Of a DNA stretch of 41,121 nucleotides, positions 32,304 to 41,115 are shown piece by piece (the first letter of the stretch is position 1; every line of letters begins with the position of its first letter). Below the pieces are notes generated by a model that saw only the letters and a program-made list of their open reading frames with translations, made no database searches and was not told the origin of the DNA. Both the position numbers and the translations under genes were made by a program. The stretch is from Verrucomicrobiales bacterium (GTDB lineage Bacteria; Verrucomicrobiota; Verrucomicrobiia; Verrucomicrobiales; DEV007): the NCBI GenBank assembly GCA_029213025.1, contig JARGOZ010000043.1, forward strand, positions 1-41,121. Direction: 5' to 3'.

Positions 32304-33194
32304 TTAAAGCCTGATCGACTGGATGGAAATCGTCATTCCGAGCGGGGAATTTCCATGGCCCTGGAACTTTCCGGAAACAGGCATCACTCCTCTGGGGTGA
32401 TGGCTGACTGCCACTGCAATGTGACCAACTCCAATGGGCTCCCCAATTGAGGGATCAAAACCGACCCAACCGCGATCAGGAAGATAAACCTCGGTCCACG
32501 CGTGCGTGGATCCCCGCCCCACTCTCGATGCCGAGCTTTCCAAATAACCGCTGACAAACCTCGTTGCATAGCCGATGCAACGGCCGGCCTCCATCATCAG
32601 AACGGCTGTATCCCGACAGGAGCCCGTCTTCAAATCCAGAGTTCTGGTAGGTGACTGCACTCCCGGTTCCTCCCGGCGCGTGTAACTGACTTGCTCGTTT
32701 ATATGCCGGGCCAGACGGGCAAAAATTGGTGCACGATCCCCGCCGACCGGCAGTATCCCCAGGGATCGCACCCACGCCCGTACCGCTTCCACCTGATGGG
32801 GATAAACAGACTGCCGATACAAATGGGAAGCCGCCTCCTCAATCCCCGGATAGTAGGCAGGGTATTCCTCGCCCAGAAGAGCCGCGTCGTTTTCAGCCCA
32901 GTTCGGGTAGGGCCTTTTTAGAATCGTGAATTCGCTGCGGATGATCAATTCATCACCGGGATCAGGGAATTCCGCACGGGCAATTATATTGCCGTAAATA
33001 TCCTGATACCAATGAATCACCGAATTAAGATTCGTGGTCAGCTGCATCGTTTCGATGCGCTCGAAGTGGCTTTCTCTGGGCCGCAGCACGAGCCGGTGGG
33101 GCATGAACGATACCTGGCCGGAATACCGGTAAGTCGTCTCATGAGAGATTTGAAACCGAATCGGATTCTCTTCTGCCAGATTTACGATTTCCAT
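32304..33194 (-). CDS. Transglutaminase-like cysteine protease, two-domain type
   Basis: A 296-residue protein of the bacterial transglutaminase-like family. The N-terminal half (FQISHETTYRYSGQVSFMPHRLVLRPR) is the Bact_transglu_N domain; the C-terminal half is the catalytic core with Cys in KTGSCRDTAVLM, His in GSTHAWTEVYL and Asp in VGFDPSIGEP. Such proteins act as peptidases or amidases rather than true transglutaminases. No signal peptide is seen, implying a cytoplasmic location. It lies 18 bp downstream of a second transglutaminase-like gene, and the pair precedes the RluA-type gene. The substrate is unknown; some relatives are linked to alpha-E/circularly permuted ATP-grasp operons, but no such genes are adjacent here. 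Confidence 0.88.
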   Translation of the reverse strand: MEIVNLAEENPIRFQISHETTYRYSGQVSFMPHRLVLRPRESHFERIETMQLTTNLNSVIHWYQDIYGNIIARAEFPDPGDELIIRSEFTILKRPYPNWAENDAALLGEEYPAYYPGIEEAASHLYRQSVYPHQVEAVRAWVRSLGILPVGGDRAPIFARLARHINEQVSYTRREEPGVQSPTRTLDLKTGSCRDTAVLMMEAGRCIGYATRFVSGYLESSASRVGRGSTHAWTEVYLPDRGWVGFDPSIGEPIGVGHIAVAVSHHPRGVMPVSGKFQGHGNSPLGMTISIQSIRL

Positions 33195-33212
33195 TTCTTG
33201 TGATCGACAATT

Positions 33213-34073
33213 TTATAATAGATAAAGAACCTCGTCCCGCTGTAGCAAATCGTCTCTGAAAACCGGAATAAACTCCTCGGTCTCACTGTCCGCCACATCG
33301 GATTGCACAGATACACCCGCTCCGCCGACTCCGCCAAAAAGCGTGGCAACAGCGGCATCGCTGGCATCCCTGCCGGTTCCGATCCTGACCATACCGTTCA
33401 ACGGTGCCAAACCGGTTCCATCCATAACATACCACTGCCCGCCAACATACACTTCACATACAGCATGGAAATCCTGCGGAGTAAGCCCGTGAGCGTATAC
33501 CGTAACGTACCGGGCCGGAATCGTAAGAGCACGGCACATCGCTATTCCGAGATGAGCGAAATCGCGACAAACGCCCGATTGATTCTGAAATGTCTCCAGC
33601 GCGGATGAGCCCTCGTTTGATGCACCGGAAATGTACTCGATTTCCTGCTTGAGCCAACTCTCGACAGCAATTGCTGTGGCCAGTTGCCCCCTGATTTGCC
33701 CGAAAATCCGGGATGCCTCGTCGCGGAACAAATCGGACTGACAATATCGGCTCGGAAACAAAAACGGTATTGTATCCGCATCCAGGGAATTGATTCTGCT
33801 GTCCTGCACCGATTGATACCCCTTCGTCCGGGGGCAGGAATCGACCAGAGCTTCGTAATTCAAAGAAAAATCCCCCGGTTCATTCACTGACGCCACATAA
33901 TACCGGTTCGAAGTAAGCCCGAGCGCTATCTCACTGAGATCAGCTTCCCTGTTGGTGCTTAACTTTTCCTCGAGTACAAATTGCCCTTCCGTTGTCACAC
34001 AGCTCAACGAACAGAGTATGGTAGCCGGATTTGAGACGACGTAGTCGAGCGAACTGTGGATAGAAAATTTCAT
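33213..34073 (-). CDS. Transglutaminase-like protein, second paralogue
   Basis: A 286-residue relative of the gene downstream. The catalytic Cys is in SGVCRDFAHLGIAMC, His in DFHAVCEVYVGGQW and Asp in VMDGTGLAPLNGM. The N-terminal region (FSIHSSLDYVVSNPATILCSL) is of the type found in the transglutaminase-like proteins that form pairs in Verrucomicrobia and Proteobacteria. The C-terminus is acidic and lacks an obvious domain. It begins the minus-strand run and is separated from the divergent Tat-exported phosphoesterase by 202 bp, an AT-rich region in which I see no clear promoter or repeat. Confidence 0.85.
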   Translation of the reverse strand: MKFSIHSSLDYVVSNPATILCSLSCVTTEGQFVLEEKLSTNREADLSEIALGLTSNRYYVASVNEPGDFSLNYEALVDSCPRTKGYQSVQDSRINSLDADTIPFLFPSRYCQSDLFRDEASRIFGQIRGQLATAIAVESWLKQEIEYISGASNEGSSALETFQNQSGVCRDFAHLGIAMCRALTIPARYVTVYAHGLTPQDFHAVCEVYVGGQWYVMDGTGLAPLNGMVRIGTGRDASDAAVATLFGGVGGAGVSVQSDVADSETEEFIPVFRDDLLQRDEVLYLL

Positions 34074-34275
34074 AGTTGTAAATTCATGTAGCTTTTGTCA
34101 TGCCATGAAGAAAATAATCAGAGATACCGGAACATAGCCTAATTATCCGAAACAAATGCCAAAGAGATGCGTTGCATTTTGCCCGGTCGGTTTTGCAGAA
34201 CAGATATAACAGAGACAGTTTTATGCTGTAAATGCGGATCTTGCCACTCGCGGGAAATTCGCCAACCTCACTTCC

Positions 34276-35181
34276 ATGCCTGTTCATCTCATTCCATCGC
34301 GTCGTCGTTTTCTGCACTCCGCTACAGGAGCCGTTTTATCGGCTGCCGCAATTGATCTACATTCAGAAACTACCGGTGGCTGGGTCGCGCTTCTCGCCGA
34401 TACTCACATTGACGCCGATCCGGCTAAAGAGGCCAGAGGAGCTACCATGGCGAAAAACCTCGAAAGGGTCGTCGCCGAAATTCTCGCCGAACCCACACAC
34501 CCCGATTTTGCCGTGATCAATGGTGACTGCGCTTATCTGAAAGGCCTTCCGGAAGATTACAAAACCCTGCGGCCACTGATCACCCCGCTCCTCGATGCGG
34601 GAATTCCCGTTCATCTAACTATGGGCAATCACGATGACCGGGGACCGTTTTTCGATCTTTTTCCTGAAGCAAAGGCTGAGCCCGCTCCGCTTAAAGACCG
34701 GCATCTCGCGGTGATCAAATCGAAACACGCCAACTGGTTCCTGCTCGATACCCTGCAAATCGTCAACAATGTGACCGGTGAAATCGGGGCCGCACAGAGA
34801 GAATGGCTCACTGAAATGCTCGATTCCCACTCTGACAAACCGGCCATCCTTATCGGCCACCACTACACACAGGACCTCCCCGCCGATCCGAAAGCAAAAG
34901 TCAGCGGTCTCGCCGACTCGGCTGAATTTCTGGAATTACTGCAGTCAAAGCCACAGGTAAAAGCCTATATTTTCGGGCACTCTCACAGTTACGGCTATAA
35001 AAAGACCGGCGAAGGAGTTCATCTGGTCAATCAACCTCCGGTTGCCTACCTCTTTATTCCGGAAAAACCCAATGGCTGGATCAAAGCCGACGCCGGAAAT
35101 GGGGGGATTTCACTAACTTTGCGGGCCCTCAAGCAGGAGCATCCTGAAAACGGCAAAACGACAAATCTCGATTGGCGATAG
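34276..35181 (+). CDS. Tat-exported metallophosphoesterase
   Basis: A 301-residue calcineurin-like metallophosphoesterase. The N-terminus carries a twin-arginine signal (PSRRRFLHSATGAVLSAAA) and predicts export of a folded, metal-loaded enzyme. The five phosphoesterase motifs are visible: ADTHID (Asp-x-His), NGDCAYL, GNHDDRG, GHHYTQ and FGHSHSYGY, which supply the ligands for two metal ions. Substrate class cannot be deduced; it resembles secreted phosphatases/phosphodiesterases of environmental bacteria. It is probably the first gene of a short plus-strand unit with the large cytochrome c dehydrogenase 54 bp downstream. Confidence 0.9.
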   Translation: MPVHLIPSRRRFLHSATGAVLSAAAIDLHSETTGGWVALLADTHIDADPAKEARGATMAKNLERVVAEILAEPTHPDFAVINGDCAYLKGLPEDYKTLRPLITPLLDAGIPVHLTMGNHDDRGPFFDLFPEAKAEPAPLKDRHLAVIKSKHANWFLLDTLQIVNNVTGEIGAAQREWLTEMLDSHSDKPAILIGHHYTQDLPADPKAKVSGLADSAEFLELLQSKPQVKAYIFGHSHSYGYKKTGEGVHLVNQPPVAYLFIPEKPNGWIKADAGNGGISLTLRALKQEHPENGKTTNLDWR

Positions 35182-35235
35182 CCAGGTGCATACTTACGCC
35201 TATTCGTATTTATACAGGCAAAACGATCCGTTTAT

Positions 35236-37770
35236 ATGAAAAGAATCCTTCCCGTCATACTGTGTTTATTCTCCTTTGCAAATTCCTTCCTGATCGGTGA
35301 CGACGTCAAAAGGTATGACCCTACCGGCACCCTCCCCTACTTGTCAGTCGAGGAAAGCCTCAAAACATTTCAGCTACCGGAGGGCTACCGTCTCGAACCC
35401 GTCGTGACAGAACCGCATATCGCAGAACCTGTGGTGTGCGCCTTCGATGGCAACGGCAGACTCTACGTAGTCGAAATGCGGACCTACATGCAGGATGCCG
35501 ACGCCACCGGTGAACAGTCGCCTGGTAGTCGGGTTTCCCTGCACGAGGACACAGACGGCGACGGTACAATGGACAAACACACCGTTTTTGCCGACAATTT
35601 GCTGCTCCCCCGTATGGTGCTGCCTCTCGATGACCGGGTCCTGATCAACGAAACCAATACCCTCGACATTTATTCCTATCGCGACACAGACGGCGACGGA
35701 GTTTCCGATGAAAAAACTCTCTGGTATAAAGGCGGACCGCGGGGAGGAAACATGGAACACCAGCCCAGCGGATTGATTTGGTCGATGGATAACTGGATCT
35801 ATACTACTTACAATGCCTATCGCCTGCGTCACAATCCGGATGGCCTAGCGTTCAAGGAATCTACGGCACCGAACGGCGGTCAGTGGGGACTTTGTCAGGA
35901 TGACTACGGCAAACCCTGGTTCGTCAATGCCGGCGGCGAGCGCGGTCCGTTGAATTTTCAGCAGCCTATCGTTTACGGCGCATTTAATGTGCCCGACCAG
36001 TTCTCTGTCGAATACCGGGAAGTATTTCCTCTGGTCGGTATTCCCGACGTGCAGGGCGGAACAAAACGTTTTCGCCCCGAAAACAATACCCTGAATCACT
36101 TCACGGCGACTTGCGGAGAAGAAATTTTTCGCGGCGACCGTCTCCCGGAAGACTTGAAAGGAGATCTGCTTTTCTCCGAACCGGTAGGACGGCTCATCCG
36201 GAGAAGCAAAGTGGAAGTACGCGACGGAATAACCTATCTGAAAAATGCTCATCCCGGCAGTGAATTTATACGTTCCACCGACCCGAACTTTCGCGCGATG
36301 CATATCACGAACGCTCCCGATGGCTGTCTATACATCGTTGATATGTATCGGGGTATCATCCAGCAGGGCAACTGGACAAAACCCGGCAGTTACCTCCGCG
36401 GTGTAATCGATGAATACGGCTTCGCTAAAAATATACAACGGGGCCGGATTTACCGGCTCGTGCACGACGATTTCACTCCCGATCCGACGAAGCCGAACAT
36501 GCTGGATCAATCGCCGCAGGAGCTTGCCGCTCATCTGGAGCACCCCAACGGCTGGTGGCGTGACACGGCGCAAAAGTTACTCATCCTGCGCGGGGACAAA
36601 TCGATCGCACCGCAGCTGGAATCGATAGCGCGAAGCAACGAAAGCGACCTATCCCGTATGCATGCAATATGGACTCTCGAAGGCCTCGGATCGTTGACGG
36701 CAGACCTGGCCCGCGAAAAGATGAAGGACGAGTACGCCTCCGTTCGACGCGCCGCCGTTCGCGCCGGCGAAACGCTCTACAAAACCGGGCAGAAAGACAT
36801 GGGCAAAGACATCGCCGCAATGGCCGGCGATGCAGATCCCGAAGTGGCAATACAAGCGTTAATGACGGCAAAGTTCCTCAAGTTCCCTGACTACAAAAAG
36901 CTCACCGGGGACACGATAAAGAAAAGTGAAAGTGCCGGGGTTACTATGATTGGCAAACAATTGATATCCGGAGGAAACCAGACGCCTCCAAAATTGACAC
37001 CCGAACAGCTGTCTCTATATAAAGAAGGAAAAATCATCTATGCTTCACTCTGTTTCTCCTGCCACGGGGCGGACGGAAAAGGAACGCCGATTCCCGGCGG
37101 GGATGACCTGCGGCTTGCGCCTTCTTTCCACGCATCAGACATTCTCAATGGTCACCGCGACCTGGCTCCGAAAGTGGTGCTCCACGGATTGACCGGACCC
37201 ATAAACGGAAAAGCCTACCCCGGCGAAATGATTGCCATGGCTTCGAACGGTGATCGCTGGATCGCCGCTGTGCTTTCCTATATCAAAAACAGTTTTGGAA
37301 ACCAGCTGGGCTTCGTCACGGAAGCAGACGTAAAGCGCCTGCGCGAGGAAAATTCCGCACGCTCAACAGCCTGGACGGAAAGCGAGTTGCTCGCCAGCGT
37401 TCCACAAATCATCCCTGACCGCAAAAACTGGCAACTGACAGCGAGTCACAACCCCGGAGACTGCAGCCACGCGATCGACGGTGATTTGAGCACCCGCTAC
37501 ACAACCAGCCAAAGTATGCAACCTGGGATGTGGCTGCAAATTGAATTACCTGAGACTACCAAAATTGCCGGTATCGTTCTCGACGCCGCCAGCTCGAAAA
37601 ACGATTATCCGCGAGGCTGCGAAATTGAATTTTCCAAAGACGGCCAGACCTGGACCAAACCTCTGAAAAAGGCAGAGGAAAAGTCTTCAAAAGTGGAAAT
37701 CGATTTCGCGGAACAGGAAGCGAAGTATGTCAAGATTACCCAGACCGGCAAAAACCGCCTCTATTGGTAG
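35236..37770 (+). CDS. Secreted propeller/HEAT/cytochrome c/discoidin dehydrogenase of PVC type, amber stop in the last strand
   Basis: An 844-residue exported multidomain protein characteristic of Planctomycetes and Verrucomicrobia (annotated as PVC-type haem-binding or membrane-bound dehydrogenase). Signal peptide 1-21; a soluble-dehydrogenase-like beta-propeller about 45-410 with two acidic calcium-loop segments DTDGDGTMD (105-113) and DTDGDGVSD (150-158). HEAT-like helices lie at about 425-560; a cytochrome c domain with CFSCH (606-610) follows, then an F5/8 type C (discoidin) domain from about 731. The TAG at 37768 comes right after RLYW. The frame then continues IHDLQLLKAPNR to a second TAG at 37807, and this tail completes the discoidin domain. 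Readthrough or a recent nonsense mutation are both possible. Substrate unknown, perhaps a sugar or alcohol. Confidence 0.93.
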   Translation: MKRILPVILCLFSFANSFLIGDDVKRYDPTGTLPYLSVEESLKTFQLPEGYRLEPVVTEPHIAEPVVCAFDGNGRLYVVEMRTYMQDADATGEQSPGSRVSLHEDTDGDGTMDKHTVFADNLLLPRMVLPLDDRVLINETNTLDIYSYRDTDGDGVSDEKTLWYKGGPRGGNMEHQPSGLIWSMDNWIYTTYNAYRLRHNPDGLAFKESTAPNGGQWGLCQDDYGKPWFVNAGGERGPLNFQQPIVYGAFNVPDQFSVEYREVFPLVGIPDVQGGTKRFRPENNTLNHFTATCGEEIFRGDRLPEDLKGDLLFSEPVGRLIRRSKVEVRDGITYLKNAHPGSEFIRSTDPNFRAMHITNAPDGCLYIVDMYRGIIQQGNWTKPGSYLRGVIDEYGFAKNIQRGRIYRLVHDDFTPDPTKPNMLDQSPQELAAHLEHPNGWWRDTAQKLLILRGDKSIAPQLESIARSNESDLSRMHAIWTLEGLGSLTADLAREKMKDEYASVRRAAVRAGETLYKTGQKDMGKDIAAMAGDADPEVAIQALMTAKFLKFPDYKKLTGDTIKKSESAGVTMIGKQLISGGNQTPPKLTPEQLSLYKEGKIIYASLCFSCHGADGKGTPIPGGDDLRLAPSFHASDILNGHRDLAPKVVLHGLTGPINGKAYPGEMIAMASNGDRWIAAVLSYIKNSFGNQLGFVTEADVKRLREENSARSTAWTESELLASVPQIIPDRKNWQLTASHNPGDCSHAIDGDLSTRYTTSQSMQPGMWLQIELPETTKIAGIVLDAASSKNDYPRGCEIEFSKDGQTWTKPLKKAEEKSSKVEIDFAEQEAKYVKITQTGKNRLYW

Positions 37771-37813
37771 ATTCACGATCTGCAGCTGCTCAAGGCCCCA
37801 AACCGGTAGGGAA

Positions 37814-37853
37814 ACTGTACCCTGTTGAGTGCCTGATTGTACCCTGTACGATC
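37814..37853 (+). repeat. Paired 22-bp-spaced repeat, copy E
   Basis: ACTGTACCCTGTTGAG and ATTGTACCCTGTACGA, with CCCTGT at 37820-37825 and 37842-37847, 22 bp apart, in the convergent gap between the dehydrogenase and the phosphoesterase genes. It has the same orientation as copy D. Confidence 0.8.
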
Positions 37854-37861
37854 AGACAATT

Positions 37862-38701
37862 TCATGAAGGAGTAAAACGTCCATCACCAACCCGGTTCCA
37901 GTGATCGGAGGATTCGCAGTAGGATTTACTTTGAGATTCGACAAATTTTTCACCTCTCCATTCGATGCTCGATATATGTAAATGGGGCAGATCACAGGTA
38001 ATCCAGTTGTAGGCATTCGGGTCGCTCTCTTTACGCCGGTTCGAGGTCGAAGTCGATGCCTGCGCCACGACAATGGAAGGAACCTCAGGATGCCGGGTCG
38101 CAACTAAATCACTCCACGCCCGGTGGAAATGACCGGCTAGAATTAAATCAACTCCGCAGGCCGCCAATGTCTCAAGGGTATCTTTCGGTCCGCCCGCGAG
38201 ATGCCGCGTCTCCTGGAGAGGAGGAAATAGGAAGGGATGATGGGTTACGAGGACTCGCAGCTGCCCGGATGAGCGCTCTCCGAACTCGTCGAAGATAAAT
38301 CTCAATTGCGATGCGGATACCCGGCCTCTCGACCAGTCAAGGTACCAACCGGCCGGTCTCGCCGTATTGATCCCGACGATTTTTACGTCGCCACTCTCAA
38401 GCACCGGCCTGGAATCCGGTTCCAGATATCGGCTGAAGTCATGCAGCGGGCGTAAAAATCTTTTCCACAACGGATACGCCGGAATGTCGTGATTGCCCGG
38501 AACCATGAGAGGCCGCGATGGGAAGCGGGCCACGAATTCCCGGGCGTCCCGGAATTCCCGGATTTTCGCTCTTTGTGTGAAATCGCCACTCACAACGATC
38601 CAATCCGGTTTTTTCCGATGCAGATCATCAAGGAGTGCAGACGCCACGGGAGGGTCCAGTCGCCCGAAATGCAGATCAGAAAGATGTGCGATTGTTGTCA
38701 T
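37862..38701 (-). CDS. Cytoplasmic metallophosphoesterase (CpdA-like)
   Basis: A 279-residue calcineurin-like phosphoesterase with no signal peptide. Motifs: HLSDLHFGRLD (Asp-x-His), VSGDFTQRA, PGNHDIP, VTHHPFLFPP and AGHFHRAW. The overall arrangement is that of CpdA/class III cyclic nucleotide phosphodiesterases and related cytosolic enzymes, so cAMP hydrolysis is possible but unproven. It is translationally coupled to the lipid-kinase gene upstream (ATGA overlap at 38698-38701), which suggests a shared lipid or phospho-metabolite role. An example is removing a phosphate produced in the same pathway, as in UDP-diacylglucosamine hydrolases. Confidence 0.88.
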   Translation of the reverse strand: MTTIAHLSDLHFGRLDPPVASALLDDLHRKKPDWIVVSGDFTQRAKIREFRDAREFVARFPSRPLMVPGNHDIPAYPLWKRFLRPLHDFSRYLEPDSRPVLESGDVKIVGINTARPAGWYLDWSRGRVSASQLRFIFDEFGERSSGQLRVLVTHHPFLFPPLQETRHLAGGPKDTLETLAACGVDLILAGHFHRAWSDLVATRHPEVPSIVVAQASTSTSNRRKESDPNAYNWITCDLPHLHISSIEWRGEKFVESQSKSYCESSDHWNRVGDGRFTPS

Positions 38702-39615
38702 GACATATGGCGGGGCAGCAGCACATCAAGCGAGCAATGTTTACTCTCAAATTCAAGCGGGGTCCGCAGGTTGAACAATTCACCGTCCACCAACGTTTTC
38801 AGAAACTTCTTCCTACTGTATACCAAAACCCGGCGGGATTTCTCTGTTATCAAATCCGGGTCCTCAAGTAGAGAACCAAATAAAAACGCTTTTCCCGCCT
38901 CCATCAAATCCTTGCGGGATCGGTGGGTCGAAATATAAAGGCCGAGATCTCCGGTATCAAAAGCCCCCTTAGCTGGCATCACTCCCACCTGATCGAGATA
39001 GGGATTATTGGAAATCGCTACAAAACCTGTTTGGGAAACAATTGAGCGGTCATCGGTTTCGAAACGCAATGTCTTTGGTCTATAGAGAGGCAGTATCTTT
39101 AAGCCGGTAAAAAAGTAGCGGGAAACTTTCTGCCACCAGGCCTGTCCCCGGTCTTTGTCGGTGTAGATCTTTTCCGGGTAAAAACCGAGAACACATACCG
39201 ACAGGAAGATATGGCCGTTCACCGAACCGACATCAATTGACTGGATACGCGGGTCAGCCAAATCTTTGACTGCGGCTTCGAGATCGAGGGGCATTTCCAG
39301 ATCGCGGGCGGCATGATTAAAAGTTCCCAACGGCAAAACGCCAAGAGGTATGCCGAGCTTCACAGCCACCTTCGCACAGGCGCTCACCGTTCCGTCTCCA
39401 CCGGCGGCGATGAGCCTGCTGACCTGACTGCGATCCAGTCCCGAGAGAGTTCGGTCAATCTCCGACGAAGCCACGCTGACGACCTCCACATCCTGCCCTG
39501 ACGACTCAAAGAGAGTCCTTATCTTCTCACCGGGATCTTCCGTTTCGCAACGGACAGCAGTGCCGGCCTGCCGGTTCAACAAGACGACGGGGCGCTTGAG
39601 GGAACTTTCTACCAT
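38698..39615 (-). CDS. Diacylglycerol kinase-family lipid kinase (DagK/YegS-like)
   Basis: A 305-residue protein of the diacylglycerol/sphingosine kinase family. The nucleotide-binding motif GGDGTVSACAKVAVK is intact and preceded by VVLLNRQAGTAV, the usual opening. GTFNHAARDLEM follows as the second conserved block, and ISNNPYLDQVGVMPAKGAFDTGDLGLYI is the C-terminal domain signature. The product would phosphorylate a lipid such as diacylglycerol. A TTG at 39663 is a longer alternative start; the ATG at 39615 has AGGTG just before it and aligns with family members. It overlaps the CpdA-like gene by 4 bp. Confidence 0.9.
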   Translation of the reverse strand: MVESSLKRPVVLLNRQAGTAVRCETEDPGEKIRTLFESSGQDVEVVSVASSEIDRTLSGLDRSQVSRLIAAGGDGTVSACAKVAVKLGIPLGVLPLGTFNHAARDLEMPLDLEAAVKDLADPRIQSIDVGSVNGHIFLSVCVLGFYPEKIYTDKDRGQAWWQKVSRYFFTGLKILPLYRPKTLRFETDDRSIVSQTGFVAISNNPYLDQVGVMPAKGAFDTGDLGLYISTHRSRKDLMEAGKAFLFGSLLEDPDLITEKSRRVLVYSRKKFLKTLVDGELFNLRTPLEFESKHCSLDVLLPRHMS

Positions 39616-39732
39616 CACCTGCTTCAACAGCGCAGGAAATATGCCGGAGCTTATCCCTCCCAAAGCCGTAAGGCATCCGGTCCGGGTCTCGCAGGCTGCC
39701 CGGTCCGGGATGCAAGATGCACAGGTGGTAAC

Positions 39733-41115
39733 CTATTCCGGCAGTTCCGAATCCCGGGTTTCCCTGGCGAAAAAGATCAGGGCGAGAGCCAGAAGATAGA
39801 GCGGCGACAGAATCAGCGCTTTATTGATCGGTGTTGGCGGATTGGCCAACGCAGCGAATCCAAAAAACGCAGCAGCTGTCCCGAGTCGCCCCATGTTGAA
39901 GCCGAACCCGGCACCGGTTCCACGAAGCTTCGTTGGGTACAGCTCCGGAAAATACACCGCGTAACCAGCGTGCATGCCCAGCGTGAAAAAGCCGAAAATT
40001 GGTAGAAATACCATGAGTACGGCAGCCGACGCGCCGCCCGGAATCAGAATTTTAAACAGGATAATCACACAGATAAAGGCAGCGATGTGGTAGAGATAAA
40101 AAGCGCCTTTTCGACCCAGGCGATTTGATATCCAACCGAATAGAACCAGCCCCAGACCGCCGCCAATCGTATTGATCGCCATGCTGGTCATCTCAGCTTT
40201 TTTGATGGTCGATTTGGCCTGAACATTCCAAATTTCACTCTTTTGAGCAGCAGTGGCACCGGCATCAAGACCGTTTGCTACCAGCGCTTCCGTCTTGGCG
40301 TGCTCCAGCAGGGCATTTTTCCCGTAGATGTGGATGCCCCAAAAGGTAACCAGCCCGATGGTCGCGAGTCCCACACAAATTATGGTGTTTCGCAGGTTTG
40401 CGCTGTCGAAAAGGTCGCTGAGTTTGCCTGTTTTTTCAGAAGAATCACCGGCTTTTCGCTCTCTTTCTTTCGCTGCCTGCCAGGTATCCGGTTCTCTCAT
40501 TTTCCAACGGATCCAGATCGTAAGCAGCGCGGGAAGTGCCCCGACCGCAAATCCGATTCGCCACCCTTCAAACCCGGCATTGGCGAGAGATTGATTCACT
40601 TCTTCATTCGCAATAAGCAACCTGATCGCAGCTACAGCGAGCAGCGTTCCGAACACACTGGATGCGTGAAAAATTGAACTCATTACCGCTCGCGATCGTT
40701 TCGGCATAACTTCCGCAACCATCGCCGACGCGACAGCCCACTCTCCGCCAACCCCCATGGCAACAAGAAACCGCAGCGCAACGAGATGCCATGGTTCTTT
40801 CGAAAATGCGCTGAGACAGGTAAAAAGAGAATAGAAAAGAATCGTCCACACCATGGTTTTAGCGCGCCCGATCCGGTCGCTCAGCATACCGAAGAACACA
40901 CCTCCCAGTGCCCCTCCAAGCAGGAACATGCCGAAAGCACTGTCATTCCATTTCGAAACAGCAGGATTATCAGCGCCCGTTCCCAGTAAAGCCGGCATGG
41001 CATCCCGCATCGAAGCTACGAAAATCTGCCCCTCAAAAACATCGAAAATCCACCCTAGGCAGCAGACCACGAGAACCAGCCATTGATACCTGGTTATGCC
41101 CTCATACCATTTCAT
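39733..41115 (-). CDS. MFS transporter, metabolite:H+ symporter type
   Basis: A 460-residue major facilitator protein with 12 predicted membrane helices. The first loop has GVFFGMLSDRIGRAKTM (the MFS motif between helices 2 and 3), and the sugar/aromatic acid:H+ symporter style is seen in FDVFEGQIFVASM, VGGEWAVASAMVAEVMPKRSRA and LFGWISNRLGRKGAF. The large central loop (REPDTWQAAKERERKAGDSSEK) is cytoplasmic, and an additional charged hydrophilic insert near residues 275-305 is a little unusual. Probable substrate: an organic acid or sugar. The gene is complete, with its ATG at 41115, six bases from the window end, so the upstream region is not visible. Confidence 0.92.
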   Translation of the reverse strand: MKWYEGITRYQWLVLVVCCLGWIFDVFEGQIFVASMRDAMPALLGTGADNPAVSKWNDSAFGMFLLGGALGGVFFGMLSDRIGRAKTMVWTILFYSLFTCLSAFSKEPWHLVALRFLVAMGVGGEWAVASAMVAEVMPKRSRAVMSSIFHASSVFGTLLAVAAIRLLIANEEVNQSLANAGFEGWRIGFAVGALPALLTIWIRWKMREPDTWQAAKERERKAGDSSEKTGKLSDLFDSANLRNTIICVGLATIGLVTFWGIHIYGKNALLEHAKTEALVANGLDAGATAAQKSEIWNVQAKSTIKKAEMTSMAINTIGGGLGLVLFGWISNRLGRKGAFYLYHIAAFICVIILFKILIPGGASAAVLMVFLPIFGFFTLGMHAGYAVYFPELYPTKLRGTGAGFGFNMGRLGTAAAFFGFAALANPPTPINKALILSPLYLLALALIFFARETRDSELPE

